Position numbers and translations under genes: made by a program. Below, piece after piece: positions 40,629-51,650 of a stretch of 64,000 bases of DNA. The notes under the pieces were generated by a model that did not search any database, was not told the DNA's origin, and saw only the letters and a list, made by a program, of their open reading frames with translations. The stretch spans positions 4,960,001 to 5,024,000 of the forward strand of contig JBBPUQ010000001.1 in assembly GCA_038501195.1 (NCBI GenBank), given 5' to 3'. This stretch comes from Nemania diffusa. Its lineage: Eukaryota; Ascomycota; Sordariomycetes; Xylariales; Xylariaceae. Position 1 is the stretch's first letter, and every line of letters begins with the position of its first letter.

Positions 40629-40705
40629 TTAGGTTAAGCCCAAGTTGTTCAAAAACTAAATCGGTATAAAAATAGAAATCGAAGCATATAAGATTACGAC
40701 ATCGA

Positions 40706-42815
40706 TTAGTAAAAAACCGCGGCGGCAATTGAAAAGCCTATAACAACGCCTAACAGTGCCCAACACAACGCCAGCGTAAGCCTGCTTCCTCGTGTCTTTC
40801 CAACAGCAATGGCGAATAGAAGGCCCTCAGAGGTAGAAAAAGCAGCTGGAAAAGCCAACGCGTAGTAATCCGTGTTTGTATCTGGATCAGCGATCAAGTG
40901 CCATGTGACAAAAGGTAGTGCGAGTGTACTAATGACAAACACCGACAAAATGAGCAGCCATACCCGCTCCTTGCGACACCATGGTCGGAATGTCTGTGTC
41001 TGTACTGATGGACTGAATGACACAAGCCCCCCAGCGAGATGTTTTCGTATTTCAGTCTTTGCCTCTCGATCTGTCAATTCAGAAAGTTTGGGCTTGTCAT
41101 CTGCTAGCTGTTCGTTCAAGCATTTGACAAGTAATCCTAGAGCCTGATATCCCATGGGAGGCCCGTTTTGACGCGAGAATAGAAGACGAGGATGGCTCCA
41201 GATCCACATAATGAGACAGCCAATGGCCCAAATTGATAAAATTATAAAGAGTATGAAAAGCTGGATGAAAGAAGCGCCCCATTGATATCTCTGCGAAAGT
41301 GGTCAAATTAGCTCAGTTGTTTTGTACTGGTGGGCTGATTCTGTTGGACATACATCCTTAACTGGTAAGCAGACCCCCCGATCTTCGAGATCCTTGAGCT
41401 GATATGTTCGATTTGAATTTTGCCAAGTAAGTTTTGATACATTATTAAAAGGTGTCGAGTGTTCGTCCCGTCTTGGATCAGCCCATTCCCGCCCATAGAG
41501 ACGATAGTAATCTGGTAAGTAACACGCCTCAATATTTAAAGTTGGAGGGTCAATTAATGAGCCCATGAAGATCGAGGATTTGTTTAATAAACCGAAGAAG
41601 CCATATGTTTTAACATCTGTTCAGTGTGAGATGTAAAAGAAAGCCATTGAATCAAATTTAGTAGAACATACATTGGGATATATTAGACTGTATCGAGCAG
41701 TTATATTTTTCAGGCCATCCGAAGCTATAGCATGATGGCACGGTTGAATAAGATCCTGCGCTCTCTGCGCGATCGGAAATTACATAGTTTGGATCTGAAC
41801 AATCAGTTAGTCCACAAGTTCTACAGGCACGGCATGAGTCTTTACCTCCTTGCCCGGGATTGTCCTCGAAGAATTGAATATCGTAAACGCCTATGCCAAT
41901 GAGACTGCTAAGCGTATCGTTGATTCGCGAGATATCGTGTATGATATATCCAACTGGCTTGAAATTAACGAACGAAACTAGGTTGTCGTCGTAATCGCGA
42001 ACAAAGGCTTGGGTGAGAGGAGTGTAACCTGTCGCAGAGCTGGCTAACGTCGACCATGCCAGAATGACAACCATGCTATAAATAACAAAGATACTGGCTT
42101 GCTTTGAGGCTAAACCTCTGTACTTGACAAAGTCATACAATAAGCGCGATGTAGAGATTAGGGAGGGTTCTGCCTCAGTAAATATTGTCCGATATGTGGC
42201 GAACGTGACAGGCTGAATAGTCATAGACAACGATACATATTCGGCAAATACTTTCCATGTTATCAAAGCCAGGCCGGCCTGTCCGATTCGTCCCACTCCC
42301 TACATATCAAGGCATTAGAACATTGTATAGGTTCGCGCAAGGGGGTCGAGAGCGAGAGAATCCCGGACACGGCTTCAAAGTGCTCTTACCAAACCCCATG
42401 CTGTATCAGCAATCTTAGCCTCTGTAAAAGAAAGGTTTCCCATTGCGAGGTTGATCTGAAAGAAATCTGAGGCGGACCAAGGATTTGGATTGTATACTAT
42501 AGGGTTGAATGACCCGTCAGCAGAACACGCGCTGGAAAACCATCGATCGACGGCGCTCCTCCATAGTCTAAAGGTCAAAACAAGGACTGCAAGAGAAAAT
42601 AGAGTAACCAGAAGCCAGACTCTTAAACTGACACGGCTCTCTCGAATATCTGCTATGGATTGGCGAATTGACTGAAATCGACGCCCGGCGAACGGCTGAG
42701 CTTCCGTCTTGGAGTGAGACGATTCTGCTTCGGTATCTTCTTCCAGGTGATATCCTTGGCACAGGGAGTCAAGCGATAATCTTGACACGTTTGTTGGCAA
42801 CATGGTTCTAGCCAT
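40706..42815 (-). CDS. Uncharacterised fungal multi-pass membrane protein
   Basis: Four exons (42815-42390, 42299-41672, 41616-41354, 41290-40706), 633 residues. Introns are 90, 55 and 63 bp with GTAAGA, GTATGT and GTATGT donors; phases 0, 1, 0 rejoin the frame. A polar N-tail leads to a helix at about 65-85 (LRVWLLVTLFSLAVLVLTF). Further helices lie near 210-230, 447-470, 549-570 and 610-630. The long segment between helices 2 and 3 (about 231-446) contains a CxxCxxCxxxxC cluster at Cys298, 301, 304 and 309, more cysteines at 332 and 343, and several N-glycosylation sequons (NDT, NCS, NIS, NVS, NRT), so it is probably extracellular or luminal. I do not recognise the family. Helix 3 to 5 spacing does not match a known transporter that I know. 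Confidence 0.72.
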
Positions 42816-44234
42816 TTTGTCAAATGGATCTGCTCTAGCTATGTGACATGCAACAGTGACGAGGAACGATGAGGATTGAGTTTTATGGCAAAATGCGTGT
42901 ATGAAAGGGAAAGGACAAATTTATAAACTTATGTAGGAACTCCTTGAGTATCCAGTTAACAGATTTCTGTGTTACATACCGTTACACTGCTCTACATTTT
43001 CGAGCCGTAATCTCTACAGCTTACGTGTAAGCAGCACTGCCCTTCAAGTCTACGCATAGCTGAAGATGCCAAGAGGAGCCACCGAGCGGCCGAAAAGAAA
43101 ATCTCGATAGACTAGAGAAAGTTTCCAGCAAAAGAAATTGAATACAACTGAAATGCCACGAACATTGTCTTTTAAAAATTTTGCTCAAGATATTTCATAT
43201 TCGCGAAGTGTAGTAAGTACAGGAAACGAACGTTGGCGGTCAAATCGGGTTGGCGCCCCAAAGACACAGCCTTGACCATTGGCACAACAGCGGCCAATGA
43301 CACTGCTAGTTTACGCCCCTTAGCCTCACAGGGCTCGAAGCCGACAGAGTGGCGCATAATTCTTTCAAACAATGCTTCGCCACTTATACGGAGTTAGAGA
43401 GGAGAGATGGGAAAGAAAATGAAGCAGCATATGCTGTATGGAACTCAACCAAGTAGGTAATTCATGATTTTGAAGGATGTTTCCGTTTCGGTGCATGATG
43501 TTGAATCCGGGTTAAAACGGTCACTTGTAGGTGGTCACTTCGACAATTTATCCAGTGCATTACAGTAAGTTATGCAAGCTCGTTTGTTTCAGCTTATGCA
43601 ACACGGCTTTTGCCCAGGCTCAGCTCATGCTAAAAGCGGCATGGCTCAGGTGAAATTCATATTCTTATACATATAATATACTGGAACAGCTTGCTATGCG
43701 AATGCTATTAAGCAGTACCGACAGACCCGGAATGGAATGCTTGGCCCCCGGCGCTAAAAGCTACGGCAGGTACACCTAAATAGGGCGTAGTGTATGATAG
43801 CTACCTTATGTACATATGTAACCTATACGCTGTGCCTACGTGCCAATCCGTAGCTATTTTCTGTTATCAGTGACGCGGCGAAAGGCTGAAAACGACACTT
43901 GTCGCAACTTGTTCCTGTCGTGTCAGAGTGTTTAGTTTTGACTTCATCTTCTTCAACCACATTGCAGCTCCAAATACCATACACATTGCCGACTAGGCAT
44001 CTCCTTAATTACTCTTTGTACAATCTCTTGTCTTCTATTTGCAGTATCCACTCGTACTACCCTATTTCAAGACTTATACCATTATCATCTGTCGCATGTG
44101 CTGCTACCGATAAGAGCTACCTCCACGACCGTAGTCGTCGTCATCGTCAACATCGACGACATCATCGTCATCGCCGCCTTCTCCTCGCGCTTTAGTCCAG
44201 CAGTTTACCCTCCCACATCCCGATTAATACTGCT
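42816..44234. other. Divergent intergenic region
   Basis: Shared upstream region of the membrane-protein gene and VPS10. Contains dispersed-repeat copy 2. A CGTCATCGT-type low-complexity stretch (about 44,133-44,180) lies in the probable VPS10 leader. Confidence 0.55.
43503..43655 (+). repeat. Degenerate dispersed repeat, copy 2
   Basis: Matches copy 1 (29,030-29,190) in block order, with the best shared word GCTAAAAGCGGCATGGCTCA at 43,628 (G to A differences). No terminal inverted repeats are obvious. Confidence 0.5.
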
Positions 44235-44276
44235 ATGGTTGCCCTATTTCTCCCGCCTCGATTTGTAGCACCATGA
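44235..44276 (+). promoter_or_regulatory. VPS10 uORF with ATGA stop-start overlap
   Basis: ATG at 44235 (G at -3 and G at +4) opens a 13-codon frame, MVALFLPPRFVAP, that stops at TGA 44274-44276. This TGA overlaps the VPS10 ATG (44273) as ATGA. If the mRNA leader includes 44235, VPS10 would be translated by leaky scanning or termination-reinitiation. The coding frame of the uORF is directly seen; its regulatory role is inferred. Confidence 0.55.
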
Positions 44277-47200
44277 GGTCGTCAGGATCTATGGGTGCTG
44301 CCATCCCGATGTGGTGGTCAGCCCTTCTCGTCCTAGCCACTTTACTATCGACAGCTTCGACCGTATACGCAAAAGACGAGCCCAACATCAAATTTAAACC
44401 GCTCAAGAGCTTCCCCAACACCCCCAACTACTTCCCAGGTTCCAATGTCGTATTGTTCCAAGAGGCCCAGAGTCCTCGTACTCTTTGGCGATCTACCGAC
44501 GGTGGTGCTCATTGGGATGAGGCCAAAGGCATCGATCATGGCAAGAGTCTCGGCCTTGTCATGCACAAGTACGATCCGAATCGCGCATACGTTTTGACGC
44601 TCGGCAACGTACACTGGAAGACGGCAGATAAAGGGAAAACATGGGAGAAGTTCAACACGGACGCATACACAAGCGACTTTGCCGAGACCTTCGGTAACTG
44701 GATGACTTTCCACGCTGACGACCCAGACAAGATCTTGTTCACCGGCATGGAGTGCGAGGGGTTCTTCTGTGAAGAACGAACTATGTATACGACTGATGGG
44801 TTTGAGACGAAGGCGAAATCGCTTCGCCGGCAAACACAGGGTTGCTGGTGGGCCAAATCGTCCCCAATCTTCACTACAGGTGATTCCGATCTGGATGCTG
44901 ACCGAGTCATATGTATCGTGAGATCTGGCCTGTTCTCTCCTCAGTACGAAAACCGCCTCTATATATCCGATACTTACTTCAAGGTCCTAGATGGTGGTGA
45001 TGCACTTGATGAGAAAGAGGCCAGCTTGAACGGCGATGGCCCGGTTCAGGGCGTTGTCAGTCTCGTCGAAGTGAAGAAATTCTTGCTGGCAGCTACAACC
45101 TCGCCTAAGAGTGCTGAAATGGCGCTGTTTGTAACTGACGATACCAAAATATGGCATCGCGCTATTTTCCCACAGGATCACTCCCTCCTCGAGGCTGCAT
45201 ACACTGTTCTGGAAAGCACCAATTACAGCATTCAGATTGATGTTCGCTCGAGCAAGCGCACATCGAAGCCGATGGGTACGTTGCTCACTAGCAACTCTAA
45301 CGGCACCTACTTCACGAGGAATATCGAACACACGAACCGCAACCAGCAAGCATACGTTGATTTTGAGAAAGTCACTGGAATCCAGGGCGTTTTTTTAGTG
45401 AACCAGGTCGATAATTGGGAAGAGCTTGAGAACGAGAAGACTGAAAAGAACACTGAGAAGAAAATTAAATCATTGATCACGTTTGACGACGGCAGAACAT
45501 TTGAAGCAATCAAAACAAAAGATGATAGCATTCACCTCCACTCTATTACGGAACCAAGCAATACCGGTCCAGTCTTTTCAAGTCCAGCGCCAGGTTTGGT
45601 GATGGGTAACGGTAATCGCGGTAAATATTTGAAAGATTACTGGGATTCTAGTCTTTACATCTCTGATGATGCTGGGAAAACCTGGATCGAAGGGCCTGAG
45701 GGCCCGCATAAATACGAATTTGGTGACCAGGGATCTATCCTCTTGGCTGTCAAGGACAGCGAAAAGGTGGATATACAAGAGATCGAGTATTCTTTAGATC
45801 ATGGCAAAAAATGGAAAAAAGCCAAGCTACCAAATGACCTCAAAATCCTCCCTTGGGCTCTAACAACGATACCAGACTCAACCAGCCTCAAATTTCTACT
45901 TACGGCTGAGACTGGGTCGAAAGAATCGCCTGGTTACTGTATAGTGTCTATTGACTTCGAAGGCCTGCACGAAGATACATGCAAAGACAACGATATGGAA
46001 GAATGGTACGCGCGAACGGATGACGACGGCGCCCCTAGCTGTGTGATGGGGCACACCCAGAAATTCATGCGACGCAAGAAAGATGCGAATTGTTTCATCA
46101 AAAAGGAATTCAAAGGGCCGGTGCCAGAGACATCTAAATGCCCATGCACCAACGCGGACTTCGAGTGTGACTTCAATTTCGTCCGAGATGGCGATGAATG
46201 CAAGCCGGCCGGCCCAGTTCTCGCCTCTAAGAAAGATTGCCTCACAGATGACCCTGAGGAGACATTCAAAGGCTCGTCGGGCTGGCGGCTTATCCCTGGA
46301 AACGAGTGTAAACGCACGGAGGGCGACCAGAAGGACACGCAGAAGGAGTGGAAGTGCTCTGATGCCAAATCCCGCCCGACTAACAGCAGTGGCGAGATCA
46401 GTGTAACTTTCAACCCTTTCAAGGGTAACTTTGATCGGTTTGAAAAGCACTACCTCGAGCGCAGCGAGCTGAGTAGTAATGATGACGAAACAATCATTGC
46501 AAGGCCCGAGAAGATATTTGATAAGCCCGGTGAAATTTTCATCACACACGATCATGGCAAAACTTGGTCCACACCAAAGGAACTTGATGGTAAAGACATA
46601 TATGCTATCATCACTCATACCTACGTCAAGGACATGGCCTTTTTCCTTACCACGGGAGTTAAAGTTTACTATACGACTGACCGAGGCAAGAGCTTTGATT
46701 CATTCGAAGCCCCAGTGCCATTGGATCGACAGTCCAGGGCCTCGCCTCTCTCATTCCATCCAGATCAGCCGGAGTGGCTAATATGGCATGGCCTAAAATG
46801 CACTGGCGACAAATGCTATCCCGAGGCTTCGCTTTCAACAGATCGCGGTGACGGCTGGCACACTATAAAGCGCTATGTAGACCGATGCGAGTTTACCGGC
46901 TCTAGCGCGTATAACTTTCGTAAAAAGTCGCAAATTCTATGCTCTGCCAGAGCACACGAAAGCAGTGATGCCGATGACAATCCGCTCCAGCTGCTATACA
47001 TGGATGATTTTTCAAGCTACGAGTTTACCGTCGCTTTAGAACATATCACAAGGTTTGCTCCTATGGCCGAATTCATTGTAGTGGCAACTGAAAATACAAC
47101 GGAGGGCACATTAAGTGCTCTGGCCAGCCTGGATGGAGAAACATACGCCCATGCACACTTCCCAGTTAATTTTCAGGTGCCTCGTCAAAATGCATACACT

Positions 47201-48917
47201 GTCCTTGATAGCTCTACACATGCCGTTAACCTTTTTGTTGCTACCGAAACCGAGAAGAGCCGCCGGTATGGCTCAATTCTCAAAAGCAATTCTAATGGCA
47301 CGTCCTACGTCTTGAGCATTTCTGGCGTCAATGCCAATGACGAATGGTACGCTGATTTTGAAAAGATGCTTGGCTTAGAGGGAGTCATGCTCGTGAATAC
47401 CGTTGCAAATCAGGACAGCGACTCGGAACCGAAAAACCTTCAAACTAGAATCAGCCATAATGATGGGGCCCAGTGGTCTTTTCTCCCTCCTCCTACAAAG
47501 GACGTCGAAGGCAAGACGTACTCGTGTTCTAGCCGGGAAGGCGATGCGTTTTGTGCCCTCCATCTCCACGGCTTTACTGAGCGAGTAGATCACAGGAAAG
47601 CATACTCTTCTGAATCCGCCATCGGGTTGATGTTCGGTATTGGGAACGTGGGTCCTATCCTCGGCAACGCCAAAGATGCAGATACCTTCATGACACAGGA
47701 TGCTGGGTTAAGTTGGAAGGAAGTGAAGAAGGGCAGCTGGACATGGTCGTTTGGGGATCAAGGCTCTATTGTTGTTCTCGCCCAAAGCAACACAAAAACC
47801 AAGTCGGTTTCTTATTCCCTCGATCGTGGTGAAACGTGGCAAGACAAGGAATTTCACGATTCCGAGGTAACCATCACTGACATCACCACCCTACGATCCG
47901 GGTCTTCTCGGAACTTTCTCCTTTGGGGGCACAAGGGCAAAGAGCTGTTCACAATTAACCTAGACTTCTCTGGCCTGTCTGATAGACCGTGCATACATGA
48001 TAAGAAAGACCCGGAGAAGTCTGATTACGAGCTATGGTCTCCAGAGCATCCCTTGCAGCCTCATGGCTGTCTATTCGGTCATAGGAATAGGTATTTGCGA
48101 AAGAAGAAGGATAGAGCATGCTACAACGAACAAAAACTTCAACTAGTGTACGACTTCGAGACTTGCGAGTGCACGCGACAAGATTATGAATGGTAAGCTA
48201 GCCAAGACCTTGATCAGCCCCAAGCAGCAAGATAGACTAATATACTTACCCTACAGTGACTATAACTACGAGCTCGACAACCATAATTATTGTTCTCTTG
48301 TCGATGGTCTCCGGCCTAAGGATCCCGAACAAGTATGTCGTGATAATCCAGAGACAATCGAGTATTACGAGCCCACCGGTCTCCGCCGCATTCCCTTGAC
48401 GACTTGCAAGGGCGGTACTTTCGACCCAGATAACATCCTCAAACCCTACCCTTGTCCCGGCCACGAGGAAGAGTTCGAGAAAAAACACGGCGTTTCAGGA
48501 GTTGCTATTTTCTTTGCTGTGGTCGTTCCCATTCTCTTCGCAGCTCTAGTTGGCTGGTGGGTTTACAAGAACTGGGAAGGCAAATTCGGTCAGATTCGTT
48601 TGGGGGAGCAGAGCAGTCTCGATAACGACTCCCCGTGGATCAAATATCCCGTAGTCGCCGTCTCAGCTGTCGTGGCTGTTGTTGGTGCCTTGCCTTTACT
48701 AGCCTCTAGTGTTTGGCGGACTTTAAGTTCCGCATTCACAAAACTCAGGGGTAGAGATATGGGTGGCCGCTACAGTTGGATACGATCAAGCCGCCCGCGT
48801 AGGTTTACTACGAGGGACAGCTTTGCCCGTGGGAGAGGCGACTACGCAATTGTTGATGAGGATGAGGGGGAGCTTTTGGGTGACGACAGTGATGATGAAG
48901 TCGAAGGAAATAGATAA
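44273..48917 (+). CDS. VPS10: Vacuolar protein sorting receptor Vps10 (sortilin family)
   Basis: Two exons (44273-48192, 48257-48917), 1,526 residues; 64-bp intron with GTAAGC donor, phase 2, completing a conserved Cys (DYE-C-DYNYE). It is the type I receptor that sorts hydrolases such as carboxypeptidase Y from the Golgi to the vacuole. A signal peptide (about residues 1-33, ending TVYA before KDEPN) precedes two Vps10 beta-propeller domains, each with BNR/Asp-box words (RSTDGGAHW, SDDAGKTW, THDHGKTW, TTDRGKSF, TQDAGLSW) and each followed by a cysteine-rich module (ECDFNFVRDGDEC; CSLVDGL...VC...C). The membrane helix is at about 1386-1410. A second hydrophobic stretch lies at about 1437-1459. 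The tail ends in acidic clusters with an ELL dileucine-like site. Length fits the fungal family. The start follows a uORF. Confidence 0.95.
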
Positions 48918-49376
48918 TGGGGGAGCCTAGTATTCAGTCACTATGGATTGCTTGCGACCTCAGCTTCTAGGCTAAACGAAACAAAGACGATACCGACATA
49001 GGCAATGGGGTGGTTCATATTCCTGTTGCTAAGGGCAGCAATGGCTAAACGCATATTATGTATGATTGAGAAGAGAGAGTTGCTGGGAGGTGTTATTTTA
49101 GCATCGGCGTCGATAGGGGAAACTTGGGACAGATGTTTTTGGCTAGATGTACATTGAACAATATTAATTATGGCCCCGTTCAACTTGGCTCGTTACGGTC
49201 TACGAATAATGAACGATCATTCTATGTAATATGCCGATAGATATAACAGGCAGAGGATCGGCCGGTATTGAATTTCGCAATGAAAAACAACCAGCGCTCT
49301 TATTTCCGAGGGATTCAGTCCTAGTACGTAACAGTATGCTACGTAACAGTATACTCGAGACTACCTAGGTACTTAC
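48918..49376. other. Intergenic, 3' flank of VPS10
   Basis: No gene recognised. Two direct copies of TACGTAACAGTAT lie at about 49,325 and 49,340, beside a CCTAGGTA motif. Confidence 0.5.
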
Positions 49377-49617
49377 TTCGCCAGGAGATATTCAATGACA
49401 TTCGGCAGGGTGCCGAATCCATGAATTGCAGAACCGAACAGACGAAGGGCCTCGATCTCTTCTGGCGTAGGGATATCGATGAAGTCGCCTGCTGGTTTAA
49501 ATTTGTTGGCTGCTTGTGTTTGACCTCGATATATGGTTTTGACTCGGAGGGCTGTCTATCTAGGGCGATACGGCGTAGAGTGTTGATGACGTCTTCGACA
49601 TCGAGAGAAGGTTGCAT
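49377..49617 (-). pseudogene. Small gene with an apparent one-base frame break
   Basis: From ATG 49617 the frame reads MQPSLDVEDVINTLRRIALDR then QPSESK. A different frame then carries protein-like sequence, KFKPAGDFIDIPTPEEIEAL and on to RLFGSAIHGFGTLPNVIEYL, ending at a perfect GTAAGT donor (49,376-49,371). The frames meet around the AAAA run near 49,541; one missing base there would join them. No intron fits in the short gap. Upstream, TACTAAC plus a GCAG acceptor (ending about 49,637) suggests a 5' UTR intron. It may be a recently broken gene, an assembly error, or a real gene that I misread. Family unrecognised. Confidence 0.4.
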
Positions 49618-49637
49618 TTGGTATCTCGATTACCTGC

Positions 49638-50603
49638 GACTTATGTAGGTGCGTTGTTAGTATATTTAGGTACAATACATAAGTCGACTAGCTATCACCA
49701 ATATAGCCTCTCCTATCTATGTAGCTCCCGGTTCACCTCGCAGCAAACGTGCAGCATTAGGTTTACGAAAGCACGCTAGATAGCTACCTAGTAGTAAAAT
49801 AAAGCTTAGCATTAGTTCTATCGCAAAGCACTCCCCCTTTCCGGGTCGCCGTATTTCGCTACGCTCGTAGGATGAGCTAATACCCCTCGACTTCTAATCA
49901 TTGTTGCTTTATTGCTATTCGCGCAATCACCGTGATCGATGTCTCTGATGTGGGATATCTATCAAGACTGAAGGGTAAAGTTCTATCTCTCCAAATGTAC
50001 TTTTATTTACTCTCTCTAATATCTTCCGATCACATATATCGATATTCCAACCGTGCTTGAAGGCGAGGAACTAACAAACGAGGTATACTGCATACACTCC
50101 GACACGAGTTACACTCTTAGGCCACGAGCTATCCCACAACAGAAATGCCTGGGCTAGTTTTCCTATTGTGCTGTACAGATCACTAATTATGCTTACTAAG
50201 GTAGCCTCTACAAGGTCAATACGATCATTTCAGTCCGGTAATTTTTAGATATATTTGAGCCGCTCGGAAATGCGTCCAGCTAGCCCCCAACTCCACGCCA
50301 TGATGAAAATTCGCCGAAATACCAAAACGCCAGCTAAAATGGCTATCCTCCCATTCCATTCCGCCCATTTTCCACACATAAGAGCATACTTAAAAGAGAT
50401 ATAGTTAGAGGAAGGAAGCCGAGCATGTTGCTCCTTGGGTTATAATACAGAAAGCAAATACACAATTGCTATGGTGAATGAAGATAGAAACCAGACATGC
50501 TATCTGCACGTTGGGATGGATTTAACCCAAATGAATTCGTCTGTGGTTAAGAATTCTTTATCGCGCGATGAGGTAGAGTTTGCATTGAGGCGGGTGGGTT
50601 TGG
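49638..50603. other. Intergenic, nothing recognised
   Basis: About 970 bases without a supported gene; only short overlapping ORFs. Confidence 0.5.
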
Positions 50604-51650
50604 CTAGCCGCGGCGTACCCGATTCCAGAAACGTTTGACTACTCCTTCTGATGAACAGCTGAGCTCCCGATCAATATCAGCAAATATCTGGTCCATGCCC
50701 TCCTTCGTGGTATCTTTATTATCGGAAGCTAAGATGGCCGAATCAACTCTAAAGGGCCGTGACTGAGGCCGCGGCTGGGCAGAGCGACTCGGCCGATGTG
50801 GAGCAAGGTTGTTTGACCAGCCGTAAGGCTCATCTTGGCGAGACCGTAGATCAGGTCGGGTTAGGGTCATTCGCATTGTCATCTCACGAGTAGCAACGGG
50901 ACCCTGTCCGTGGCATTCAGAGAGTTTTGATGGGAAATCGCTTGGTAGGTGGAAGAGCTTCATGCTATGTAGCTGGGTTTCGGGTGTATGGGGTGTCCTC
51001 GGCGACTCCGAGTCAGGGATCGAAGTTTCCTCGCTATCAATAGAAGACTGGTCATCAGCGAGAAATGTCTTTAGTTTCTCAGAGCTTGCCATGAAAAGCC
51101 CTCGGGAAAAACTTCTGCTCCTTCTCGGTGTGCTTCCTGGTGGAATAGCGGAATAGGCATTGTTGGCAGGGAAGCCAAACTCTAGTGCCTCGTCAAACTT
51201 CTGCGGTGAAGCCAAGTAAGCACGAAGTTTGTGGCGTGCTTCAGGGTCCTGGTAATGAGCTGCAGCTGGGTCAATTGACGATATGGAAGTTTGCGGACGG
51301 TGCTTCGGCGTGATCAGAGAAAGCGCTCTAGATTTCCGGCGCGAGTGGGCTCTTATAGGGGCTTGCTCCGTGAAGGAGGAACCTCTAGTGCCTGGGCGAC
51401 TAGAGGACACGGAAGAACGGCCTAGCGACAACTTGTTGACTGACAAGCGATGGCGAAACAATGACGGAGGCCCGGCGTTGGTTACAGGCCTGGGCGACTT
51501 CAGATCGGCGTGGTAATTGTCGAGCGTCAGGCGAAGGTCGAGATCATCATCCTCGTCCAACCAGCTGAAGCTATCAAAAAGGCCATGTTGAGATGGTTCG
51601 TGGAAGACAGCCGGCTGCGCGCCGACGGCTGGCAGGGATTCAATGCCCAT
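50604..51650 (-). CDS. Uncharacterised low-complexity fungal protein
   Basis: A single 348-residue ORF starting MGIESLPAVGAQP. It is rich in Ser, Pro and Arg and probably mostly disordered. Recognisable islands are SWLDEDDDLDLRLTLDNYH near the N-terminus, HKLRAYLASPQKFDEALEFGFP in the middle, a phospho-site-like SPRTPHTPET stretch, MTLTRPDLRSRQDEPYGW, and the C-terminal basic GVVKRFWNRVRR. RRSRSFSRG and SRRKSRALS are kinase-site-like. Such proteins are common in Pezizomycotina and are often annotated as hypothetical. I do not assign a function. The frame is long, intact and free of intron signals. Confidence 0.72.
   Translation of the reverse strand: MGIESLPAVGAQPAVFHEPSQHGLFDSFSWLDEDDDLDLRLTLDNYHADLKSPRPVTNAGPPSLFRHRLSVNKLSLGRSSVSSSRPGTRGSSFTEQAPIRAHSRRKSRALSLITPKHRPQTSISSIDPAAAHYQDPEARHKLRAYLASPQKFDEALEFGFPANNAYSAIPPGSTPRRSRSFSRGLFMASSEKLKTFLADDQSSIDSEETSIPDSESPRTPHTPETQLHSMKLFHLPSDFPSKLSECHGQGPVATREMTMRMTLTRPDLRSRQDEPYGWSNNLAPHRPSRSAQPRPQSRPFRVDSAILASDNKDTTKEGMDQIFADIDRELSCSSEGVVKRFWNRVRRG

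Larger units (their letters stand above)
38233..40705. other. Intergenic, 2.5 kb
   Basis: Promoter side of the NTF2-like gene, then AT-richer sequence with a dispersed-repeat relative (about 39,590-39,690) and two perfect palindromes (40,502-40,517 and 40,607-40,628). Small ORFs have no family features. Confidence 0.55.

Noticed and set aside
45896..46618. 240-codon minus ORF inside VPS10
   Set aside because: Antisense to continuous Vps10 domain sequence, no splice or family features.
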